This document shows, one piece after another, positions 56,394-63,253 of a DNA stretch of 64,000 nucleotides. The stretch is from Paraburkholderia sp. BL10I2N1 (GTDB lineage: Bacteria; Pseudomonadota; Gammaproteobacteria; Burkholderiales; Burkholderiaceae): positions 2,480,001 through 2,544,000 of the forward strand of contig NZ_SNWA01000001.1 in NCBI RefSeq assembly GCF_004361815.1, read 5' to 3'. Positions within the stretch are counted from its first letter, which is position 1, and every line of letters starts with the position of its first letter. The notes beneath the pieces are model-generated. The model worked only from the letters and a program-made list of their open reading frames with translations, made no database searches and was not told the origin of the DNA. A program made the position numbers and the translations under genes.

Positions 56394-56873
56394 TCACCGC
56401 GCGAACAACTCAAGCATCCGGGTCAGCGATGCCCACGCGCGTGACTCTTGCTTCTCCTTCGTGGCCGCGAACTCTTCTGTGCTCATCTGAAGTTCACCTC
56501 TCGCCGCCCTGTGAGTGCTTAGGTCAAACATACCGTCGCGCTGCCGGCTTGCGCGTGGTCTCATCATCGCAGCCTCGATTCGCTCGCGGCTGACCGGCTG
56601 TCGATCCTCTTGCCGCGCGTTGATAGCCTGCTGACCGTATTCGCGCGACGTGCCTTCGATCTGCGTCTGGAGTTCAAGCGACTCGTCAAAGCTGATCGTT
56701 GGGTCGATGTTGCCGATGCCCGCGTGCTCCGTCTTCCATGCTTGCGGCTTCGCGCCTTTGGACGGCTCTGGATCGTCCCAGAATGTGGCCGCTGGTTTCT
56801 TGTCGGTCTTCTCAGCCTTCACTTGGGCCTTCGACTCTGCCGCGCGACTCTTGTTGTTACCGAACATTCCCAT
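56394..56873 (-). CDS. Element hypothetical protein, last of a three-gene run
   Basis: A 159-aa hydrophilic protein starting MGMFGNNKSRAAESKAQVKA, rich in Lys, Glu and Gln with no hydrophobic helix. No family recognised. The ATG at 56873 follows the preceding gene's TAA after two bases; an internal ATG at 56867 is close. Probably translated with the two upstream genes and possibly a virion or packaging component. Confidence 0.6.
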   Translation of the reverse strand: MGMFGNNKSRAAESKAQVKAEKTDKKPAATFWDDPEPSKGAKPQAWKTEHAGIGNIDPTISFDESLELQTQIEGTSREYGQQAINARQEDRQPVSRERIEAAMMRPRASRQRDGMFDLSTHRAARGELQMSTEEFAATKEKQESRAWASLTRMLELFAR

Positions 56874-56875
56874 GA

Positions 56876-57424
56876 TTAGCTTTCCTCTGATTCTTGGTTG
56901 TTGCCCTTCGAACCCAGCAAACTCGCGTACATCTCTGCAGCCTGTGACTCGTACGGAATCCTGCCGCCCGGTGACGGGAATACACCGTTCATAAAAATGA
57001 ACAGGCACACGCGGTCTGCCGGAGTCATGGACGCGAAGAACTCCTTGTCTTCATCATCCAACTTCTGATACGCCTCGTCATCGTGATACGCCTCGAATAA
57101 CGCGCTGAATGTCTCTGGCGTCTGCTGCACGCACCAGAGCGGCCAGTCTCGGCTCGTCTGATCTAGCAACGAATCGGCCATCATCAGCCGGGTTCTGTGT
57201 GAGTGGTATAGATCGTTCCAGCCTGTTGGGTCGAAGACGTTTGCCGGGTTGCCCGGTCGCTTGCGCTCGTGTTCCGGTAGCCCGTCCTCAGCCCCATAGC
57301 ACGCATAGAAGTTGTCCAGCCCGCCAGCCGCCTGCTCTTCCTTCGACAAAGACGCGAACGCCACGCGGTTCGCCACGCGCCGTCCGTGCTCTGCGAGAAT
57401 GCGCTTGTACTCTTGCGCGTCCAT
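56876..57424 (-). CDS. Element hypothetical protein, middle of a three-gene run
   Basis: A 182-aa acidic soluble protein beginning MDAQEYKRILAEHGRRVANR. Contains WPLWCVQQTPETFSALFEAY and PADRVCLFIFMNGVF; no family recognised. Starts two bases after the stop of the small-terminase-like gene and is directly followed by the next start, so the three are one operon. Confidence 0.65.
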   Translation of the reverse strand: MDAQEYKRILAEHGRRVANRVAFASLSKEEQAAGGLDNFYACYGAEDGLPEHERKRPGNPANVFDPTGWNDLYHSHRTRLMMADSLLDQTSRDWPLWCVQQTPETFSALFEAYHDDEAYQKLDDEDKEFFASMTPADRVCLFIFMNGVFPSPGGRIPYESQAAEMYASLLGSKGNNQESEES

Positions 57425-57426
57425 GA

Positions 57427-57867
57427 TTAGTGCGGCTTGGCCGGTTGATCGGCGGTCATCTTGTAGAAGTCCGCGAGCGTGTGACCGGTCTTGCGCGTGT
57501 TGCCCGCTGCGTCCACTTCCGTGATGCCGAGCAGGACGTTCAAACGGTCGATGGCCGCGACCTTCACGCTGCCTTTCTCATAAGGGTTCTCCACGAGCCG
57601 CAGCAGGTGCACGATGGCCGTCTCCGCGCTCCACGCGGTGTTCGCATCGAGAGCCTTCAGCGCAGCCCGCTTGCGTTCGATGACGTATGGATCGGATTCC
57701 GCCGTGCGGACCCACTTTGCCACGTGTTCTTCGAGAACATGGACGCGCAACGCAGCTTCGATAGGCGTGCAGCCGCGCATCTGGTTGTCGATGTACAGAT
57801 CGTAGATGCGCTTCAGGTCTTCATCGATGTAGCCGCGCGTCGCAGTTCTGCTGGCTTCGTAGTCCAT
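57427..57867 (-). CDS. Possible small terminase subunit
   Basis: A 146-aa protein with a helix-turn-helix-like N-terminal part (GCTPIEAALRVHVLEEHVAKWV) and a C-terminal segment SVKVAAIDRLNVLLGITEV resembling the end of Terminase_2-type small subunits, which recognise phage DNA for packaging. The match is by pattern only. No large terminase gene is seen in the window; it may lie to the right. Confidence 0.4.
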   Translation of the reverse strand: MDYEASRTATRGYIDEDLKRIYDLYIDNQMRGCTPIEAALRVHVLEEHVAKWVRTAESDPYVIERKRAALKALDANTAWSAETAIVHLLRLVENPYEKGSVKVAAIDRLNVLLGITEVDAAGNTRKTGHTLADFYKMTADQPAKPH

Positions 57868-58187
57868 GGTGGTTCGTCCGGTGAATTCGTGTTCTCGCGC
57901 GTATGATCGCCGCGCCCAGTGTCGCGGTCTAGGAGCCTTCCGCGCTCGCTGAGTAGGCTTCGGTGAGGCGGGTGGGTTGCAACGGCTCCTGCAATGTTCT
58001 CGCTGGGCCCTGCGCCTGTTCCTACCGGTCGCCTGGGCGCGGTTCGCGAGCCTTCTATATCGCCGCGCGTCCCGGCTGCGTCCTACGCTTCGATCACCTG
58101 TTATCGGGCTTGTGAGCGACTGCCTGAATAAGGCGGGGTGTTGGCTTCTTTGAGGGTGCCCAGCCGTTCGCGCGCCAACACCGTCAA

Positions 58188-58415
58188 ATGCACGACGTTC
58201 TAGCCGCGCTGCCGCAGGCCTGGGAAGAGCCTGTGGTGATAGCCGCAGCGAGATGGCCTGTTATGACCGCAGGGCTGGTGTGTGATGTGCTTGTGGGAAA
58301 GGGTCCACGACTCGTGGCCAAGCGGCTTTGCCGCGCAGGTGACGTGATCGAATACTATGGACTCCGGAGAAATCTGCCGCTGGAAATTCTCCGGGTCGAT
58401 TCTCCGTGCAGCTAA
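58188..58415 (+). CDS. Doubtful 75-aa reading frame
   Basis: Codes for MHDVLAALPQAWEEPVVIAA and a basic C-terminal part. There is no good ribosome-binding site and its end runs into the CGGAGAAA repeats. It may be chance. Confidence 0.2.
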   Translation: MHDVLAALPQAWEEPVVIAAARWPVMTAGLVCDVLVGKGPRLVAKRLCRAGDVIEYYGLRRNLPLEILRVDSPCS

Positions 58416-58640
58416 CTACTTGATCCCTATAGACTTATCTACTACTTGCCGGAGAAACGGAGAAACGGAGAAAAGAAAATAGAAGAGAAGCCGAAGCCGA
58501 TTGCAAATCTAGGATCTCTTGGCCGGAGAAACGTGTTTCTCCGGGGTTTCTCCGGTTGCTTGCCCGGCGAGGGTTTCCGGTGAACTTTTTCCCGGAGAAC
58601 GGAGAAAACGGAATTTCTCCGGGAGTCTCCGGGAGGTCAT
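58364..58640. repeat. Cluster of CGGAGAAA repeats in both orientations
   Basis: CGGAGAAA or its complement TTTCTCCG recurs about ten times. Notable parts are a tandem triplet at 58449-58473, a perfect inverted pair CCGGAGAAAC/GTTTCTCCGG separated by two bases at 58523-58544, and further copies at 58547-58555, 58591-58608 and 58613-58632. It lies between the terminase-like operon and the VapE-type gene, in DNA with little coding potential. Confidence 0.75.
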
Positions 58641-58697
58641 AACGATCACAGCGCGACAGAACGATCACAGCGCGACAGAACGATCACAGCGCGACAG
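58641..58697 (+). repeat. Three tandem 19-bp iterons
   Basis: AACGATCACAGCGCGACAG is repeated three times without change (58641-58659, 58660-58678, 58679-58697), and a fourth begins AACGA before diverging. Iterons of this length bind replication initiators in plasmids and phages; here they sit beside a VapE-type replication ATPase. Confidence 0.85.
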
Positions 58698-58778
58698 AAC
58701 GAGCAAACGTAAAAGAACAAAAGGCCGCGCCAAACTGGCCGCGACCCTCGCACCTGACGACCAATCGCCAACAAGATA

Positions 58779-60728
58779 TCAAAAAGGTTCGTCATCCTTC
58801 TCCGCTCGCGTCACTTCGCCCTTACCCAAGAACTTCGCATCGAACGCATCGAACAACTTCGAGGCATTCTCACTTAGCACATGTGGCGCAAGGCTCCCTT
58901 TCTGCGCCATTTTCGCGGCAACCTCAGCGCCATAGATCGCAGCAGCTTCGAACACGTAGCACGTCACCTTCAGCGCAGGGTCCATTCCGACCCTCGCACC
59001 GAACGCCGCCATTTTCTTCGTGATCCCTTGCGACGTTATGTTCTTGCCACCTGGCATGAATTGATGATAAGAGCGCTTGAGATCGGCATTAAAGAACTTG
59101 ACGCCCCAAACAATCTCTTCGCCAATCTTGACCTTGCCGACAGACCGCGCGGCACGACCAAGAACGGAGCCGAACGCCTCTTCAAAGTCCTTCACTCGCA
59201 CGGTGCCCTGATCCTTCGTCTTCTCTGCGGCTGAATACTCGCGAACCATCCGCGTGTTCTCGTCAACCAGCGCAAGATAGCCCTCCATCTCGACGCATTC
59301 GAGCCAGTCTTGAATCTCCTTCATCGCCTGAAAGAACTCGTATTCAAACGCGGAGTAATCCACTTTTGCTGCTTCATCCGTGCGCCAACGAACATCACCC
59401 ACATCGGCATTCTGGTGGACGAACAGCGGCCACAATCGACGCTCGCCCTGCGACACGCCATTCGCATCGGTATCGTTATTGTCGCGCCAGAAGCCAACAT
59501 ACTCGTTGGAGTCGCCGCCGAAGATCCACTGGCGCTGCACAGCGGCGTTGTCGCGGAACTTTTGATCAAACGAGTCCTCCGAGCCGGTGGAGAAGTCTTT
59601 CCAGTCTTCGGTATTGATTGCGCCGAAGTTCTTCATCTCGCCCATGTGCCCGACGAATGCGCGCCCGGAGATGCCGCGCAAGAACCGCGTCTTGTCCTTT
59701 GTGGACGGATCGTAGTTAACCGTGGAAGCGTCCGCGTCGCACATGACGAACTTGTTCGCGAGACGCCAGAATTGCGATTTGCCGGAGTGCTGGCCGCCGA
59801 TCAGGACGAGTGAGGTAGGGCAATAGCATCCGGGCTGCGTCGCGCGCATGTAGGCTGACGCGAGCCAATATTTAGTGAAGGTCCGATTCTCCGGCGTGTC
59901 GTAGCACTTGAGCAGGTCGATGAATAACGTTTGGTCACGGCCCTTCTTACCGTCCCATTCGGTCGCGGCTAGCCTCGCCAAGAAACGCTCACGAATATCG
60001 TTCATCTTGTGCGTACGCGCCCACATCTTGAGCGTCTTAACCAGCATATCTGCTGACAGCTTCTTCAGTTGAACGGAGCGCGCAGCGTCCATCAGGTTAC
60101 GCACGGCCCAACGGTCGTTAATCTCTTCTCCGTTCTCATCTCGCACAACGTCCGCTGCCGTGTCGTAGTGCACCTCATCAATCTTGCCGCCGATATATAG
60201 GGCGTCGAAGAGGCGATACAGGTTGTTCTCCGTCGTTTCTGGCGCCCACTGTACTTCTTCTCCGCGTGCGCGTTTAACATCGAATTGCGCCTGTGTAAGG
60301 CCGCCGGCAGGTTTGTTGTCCACCCAATCCAGAAGGTCTTTCTCTTTGAGCGCCTTGGCCCGCGACTTCAGGTTGTCTTTGTGATCGTTGCTGATGGCGC
60401 GGCACCTCGCGCGCATACCTTCTTTCTGCGTCTTCTCCTGCTCATCGCTCAGCGCTCTAGGGTTGGCCACCTGGCCGCCGCGCTCCAGCAGCTCTTGGAG
60501 ACCGATTGCCCCGATCAGCGCATGGCGGCGTTCCACTAGCGTGTTGTAAATTTCGGCTTCGTCGGGAGTGAGTACTTTGTTGTCCGCCAGACGCTTAAGG
60601 TGCTCTACGCACTCTTCCATCGTAGCGACACGGGCGTCTTGAAGGTCGAATCGGTCATGCGTCGTAGCGCCTTGATTCGTCTCGTCTTTTTCGTCTTCGC
60701 GCTTTTCAGCGACACTACTATTAGGCAT
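58779..60728 (-). CDS. VapE-family P-loop ATPase, putative replication helicase
   Basis: A 649-aa protein. After an acidic, probably disordered N terminus (1-30) and a helical region, the VapE/D5-like ATPase core shows Walker A GGQHSGKS (311-318), NYDPSTKDKTRFLRGISG, a possible Walker B in FVGHMGEM and an arginine-rich GERRLWPLF near residue 430. VapE-like proteins act in phage and island replication or excision. No primase domain is obvious in it. ATG at 60728 has GGAG about 8 bases upstream. Confidence 0.8.
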   Translation of the reverse strand: MPNSSVAEKREDEKDETNQGATTHDRFDLQDARVATMEECVEHLKRLADNKVLTPDEAEIYNTLVERRHALIGAIGLQELLERGGQVANPRALSDEQEKTQKEGMRARCRAISNDHKDNLKSRAKALKEKDLLDWVDNKPAGGLTQAQFDVKRARGEEVQWAPETTENNLYRLFDALYIGGKIDEVHYDTAADVVRDENGEEINDRWAVRNLMDAARSVQLKKLSADMLVKTLKMWARTHKMNDIRERFLARLAATEWDGKKGRDQTLFIDLLKCYDTPENRTFTKYWLASAYMRATQPGCYCPTSLVLIGGQHSGKSQFWRLANKFVMCDADASTVNYDPSTKDKTRFLRGISGRAFVGHMGEMKNFGAINTEDWKDFSTGSEDSFDQKFRDNAAVQRQWIFGGDSNEYVGFWRDNNDTDANGVSQGERRLWPLFVHQNADVGDVRWRTDEAAKVDYSAFEYEFFQAMKEIQDWLECVEMEGYLALVDENTRMVREYSAAEKTKDQGTVRVKDFEEAFGSVLGRAARSVGKVKIGEEIVWGVKFFNADLKRSYHQFMPGGKNITSQGITKKMAAFGARVGMDPALKVTCYVFEAAAIYGAEVAAKMAQKGSLAPHVLSENASKLFDAFDAKFLGKGEVTRAEKDDEPF

Positions 60729-60832
60729 ACTAATCTCCGTAAATGGTTCGGTTGGTAGGTGAGGTTGTCGAGGTCTGTTGTGGTCCCGGCTGGTTACCGG
60801 GTTGTACGCCTGTGTGAGTAAGTGATTCTTTC

Positions 60833-60870
60833 AAGCCGCTCCGGTTCGCTCCGCAGCGGCTTTTCTTTTG
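60833..60870 (+). terminator. Hairpin with plus-strand T-run between two minus genes
   Basis: AAGCCGCT and AGCGGCTT pair around a GC-rich loop, followed by TTCTTTT on the plus strand. Genes on both sides are on the minus strand, so it would end antisense transcripts; it may also mark a small plus-strand RNA. Confidence 0.4.
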
Positions 60871-60876
60871 CCTGCA

Positions 60877-61089
60877 TCACATCGCGGCCATCAGCGCGGC
60901 TGTGCTCTTCTTCAGGTCGCGCGAAGCCTGCGGAATCTCGAAGGGCATGACGCCATCATCACGCAGCCGCACGAGGCACAGCCGCATAAACTCGGACAAC
61001 GTAACTCCGTTGCTCGCTAGGATCGGCTCTACTGCCGCGCGCATTTCCGGCGCAATCCGGGCCGTTACTGTCGTAGTCATTTGCTTCAT
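60877..61089 (-). CDS. RelB/DinJ-like ribbon-helix-helix protein without a visible toxin
   Basis: A 70-aa protein: MKQMTTTVTARIAPEMRAAV then the helix pair LASNGVTLSEFMRLCLVRL, matching the RelB/DinJ antitoxin pattern. AGGAG lies 7 bases before the ATG. No toxin-like partner follows; the next gene downstream is the VapE-type ATPase. It may regulate that gene or be an orphan antitoxin. Confidence 0.65.
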   Translation of the reverse strand: MKQMTTTVTARIAPEMRAAVEPILASNGVTLSEFMRLCLVRLRDDGVMPFEIPQASRDLKKSTAALMAAM

Positions 61090-61644
61090 AACTAGCTCCT
61101 TTCAATCATTTGACCGGCCGCAACGCGCAACCAAGCGATTACATTCTCACCAAGCCACCATACCGCAGCGATAGTCGTCACCGTGTGCATAGCTACGTAC
61201 TCCTATGTACGCGTCACGGCGCGGCGATGCGGTAGAATTAACACCGAAAGCCCGCGTTCCCCGTTCAGCGCGTGTTTCGCTCAGAAGGCCCGCTCATCTG
61301 CCAAGATTTCTGCGGGCCTTCGCCTTTTCCGGCTGCGCTTCTCTGCAACCGATGGCTCTATCGTAATACGCCCTTATGTGTTCGCGATCATCACCGTAAT
61401 ACCCGGCGCGACAACGGAACGGATTAGAGCAACAATTAATGTCGGCAGCAACTGTTCGGCTGTGGCGCACAACCAACGCCACTCTCGCGGCCAGATCGGA
61501 ACACTTGCGGACCTCAGCCCACAGAAACCCAATCCAGCGCCTTTAAACGCGTCCGCGATGGGAGCTTGCATCGTTCACTCCACCGTGGTAGACGTCCCAC
61601 CGCGCCGTCCATCCACAGTGTTCAAGCGTGTACGTTTAGGCCTT
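61090..61644. other. Intergenic region with a candidate small RNA
   Basis: About 550 bases with no supported gene. A TAGAAT box lies near 61232; further right, GAAGGCCCGC (61284-61293) pairs perfectly with GCGGGCCTTC (61312-61321) before CGCCTTTT. Together they could bound a plus-strand RNA of about 90 bases. A CTATCGTAA motif occurs at 61358-61366. Confidence 0.35.
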
Positions 61645-62253
61645 TCAGGTCGCAGCAGCGACCGGAAGCAACCGAAACACATAAGCAGCATCGCCAAGCA
61701 TGAACGTGTGCTCGCCGCGCTCCTTCAACACGCCGCGAAACCGGATGCACTTCTTCACCGGCAAGCGGAGCCCTTCGAAGGCCTTGTTCGTGCTATCGAA
61801 TTCACGGACCTCGCCAGACGGCAGCGTCACCGCGACGCGTGAACGAGTCGTCCGCGCGGCTCGCACCTTGTCATCACCCCACGACTCACGAACGCCATCA
61901 GAGTTATACGACTGCTTCACTCCGTCTTTCCGCGCTGCGGCCAAAAATTCGTCACGTTGAGCCTTCGGGCACGCGGCCACCTTCACGGCTTCGGCAGCTA
62001 GGGTCGCGAAAACGCCCGTAGCAGGCTCCGCTTCGACCGGCGCAGGCTCCGGGTCAGGCCACGTGTCCGGGAGCACGATGCACACCGGTTGCACACGTTC
62101 CTTTACGATAGGCGCGGCGAGCCATGCGCGCGGCGTGAACACATCGGACGTATCGGCAGCACCAAACGCCAGCTTCCAATCAGGCGCGGCGAATCGGGAT
62201 TCATTGACTGTCGGAAATCCCATCGCGGCAAACGAATCAAACGCCTCGCTCAT
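61645..62253 (-). CDS. Element hypothetical protein coupled to a small RHH-like gene
   Basis: A 202-aa protein starting MSEAFDSFAAMGFPTVNESR. The C-terminal part has alternating beta-like segments (SRVAVTLPSGEVREFDSTNK, HTFMLGDAAYVFRLLPV). No family recognised. Its ATG overlaps the stop of the upstream RHH-like gene by four bases, so the two are co-translated. Confidence 0.6.
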   Translation of the reverse strand: MSEAFDSFAAMGFPTVNESRFAAPDWKLAFGAADTSDVFTPRAWLAAPIVKERVQPVCIVLPDTWPDPEPAPVEAEPATGVFATLAAEAVKVAACPKAQRDEFLAAARKDGVKQSYNSDGVRESWGDDKVRAARTTRSRVAVTLPSGEVREFDSTNKAFEGLRLPVKKCIRFRGVLKERGEHTFMLGDAAYVFRLLPVAAAT

Positions 62254-62468
62254 GCTGCGGCCTTCGGTTTGTTCGGGATGCCTAAGCGACGCTTCGCCGT
62301 AAAGTCTTCGCCAATCGGGTATCGCATCTCACCGGTCTTCACGAACGTATCGACCGCACCGCGCAGGAATTGGGTGATAGAGATGCCGCGCTCATCAAGC
62401 ATCGCACGGAACCTCGCGGCGTCCCCCTTATCCACGCGGACGTTAAAAATATCCATGTCCAGAGCCAT
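62250..62468 (-). CDS. Ribbon-helix-helix-like small protein
   Basis: A 72-aa protein: DMDIFNVRVDKGDAARFRAM then LDERGISITQFLRGAVDTFV, the strand-helix-helix order of MetJ/Arc-type DNA binders. ATG at 62468 has GGAGAG upstream; the frame continues to 62531 but that part overlaps a probable promoter region. Likely regulates the divergent promoters beside it. Confidence 0.65.
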   Translation of the reverse strand: MALDMDIFNVRVDKGDAARFRAMLDERGISITQFLRGAVDTFVKTGEMRYPIGEDFTAKRRLGIPNKPKAAA

Positions 62469-62661
62469 CTTAGCTCTCCTGTACGAAAGAGCCTCTATCG
62501 TAAGCGCCTGCCATGTACGACAGACGCGCAATCACTGGCGCGGCCCGGTCGCACGGGCTTCCCCGGAGATATGTTGAGATAGGCGTACACCGCATCTATC
62601 GTAAGATCGCCTTAACGCTTACACAGCGGCCTGTCACCATCAACCATAAGGACTACATATC
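62469..62661. promoter_or_regulatory. Divergent regulatory region with repeated CTATCGTAA motifs
   Basis: Separates the RHH-like gene (minus) from the 62662 gene (plus). Two copies of CTATCGTAA, each followed by a CGCC, lie at 62495-62503 and 62596-62604; a third is at 61358-61366. GTACGA also occurs twice (62481, 62515). They may be element-specific promoters or operator sites. Confidence 0.5.
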
Positions 62662-63222
62662 ATGCCATCGACCAAGAACCCGCTCCACGCGATCCGCCTT
62701 TGCAATCAACACCAAGCTCCGCTGCAGCCGGGAGACTTCGCAGCAGATTGCGTCAGCCGCGTCTCGTTCCATCCAAAGGCACGCCGCCTACACGCCATGC
62801 TTCGGGTTGTCGGTTTCAGCGCGGCAGAGTCATTCATGGCGGCCTTCGGCAAAGGCTACATCGCGCATCCGGACGCACTCGCGCTCGCCGCAGATCATTA
62901 CGAGACCACGCTCACGTTCAAGCGCGAACTGAAAGAGGCACTTGAGACGGTCGACCCTCAGGCCCGCGATAACGAACTGGAACGCCATGTCGAGATGTAC
63001 AGCGCTGCTGCGAACGATGCCGCCATGCACCTTCGCGTCGCGCTGAACGCATACGAGCCGGAAGAGTACCGGTATTCGAACGACGCTCATCAGACCGCGT
63101 TCGCGGCAATCCTCGAATTGCGCAAAGAGGAAATCGAGGAGCGCGCGCACGGTCGCAGCTGCGTCACCCTGACCGAGCACGAAGAGCGTCAAAACGCGCT
63201 GTTCGGTCGGTCGTTTGAATAA
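62662..63222 (+). CDS. Element hypothetical protein
   Basis: A 186-aa soluble protein beginning MPSTKNPLHAIRLCNQHQAP, mostly alpha-helical by composition, with TFKRELKEALETVDPQARDN and a C-terminal charged helix. AAGGA lies 10 bases before the ATG. No family recognised. Followed 31 bases later by the tape-measure-like gene. Confidence 0.6.
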   Translation: MPSTKNPLHAIRLCNQHQAPLQPGDFAADCVSRVSFHPKARRLHAMLRVVGFSAAESFMAAFGKGYIAHPDALALAADHYETTLTFKRELKEALETVDPQARDNELERHVEMYSAAANDAAMHLRVALNAYEPEEYRYSNDAHQTAFAAILELRKEEIEERAHGRSCVTLTEHEERQNALFGRSFE

Positions 63223-63253
63223 CCTATCAACTAAAAGATAAGGAAACCTAATC

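Larger units (their letters stand above)
57868..58778. other. Repeat-rich region between the terminase-like operon and the VapE-type gene
   Basis: Nearly 900 bases with little coding potential. The only candidate gene is a 75-aa frame at 58188. From about 58360 to 58700 it holds many CGGAGAAA repeats in both orientations and three tandem 19-base iterons, then a gap before the VapE-type stop at 58779. The layout resembles a replication origin. Confidence 0.55.

Noticed and set aside
58364..58697. CRISPR array
   Set aside because: The repeats are tandem or inverted without regular unique spacers, and no cas gene is present in the window.
58519..58935. 138-codon plus-strand frame over the repeats
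   Set aside because: Codes through the CGGAGAAA repeats and iterons, then antisense to the VapE-type gene; the repeat structure explains the open frame.
61183..61842. 219-codon plus-strand frame in the element
   Set aside because: Covers a non-coding stretch and runs into the opposite-strand gene at 61645; no start signal.
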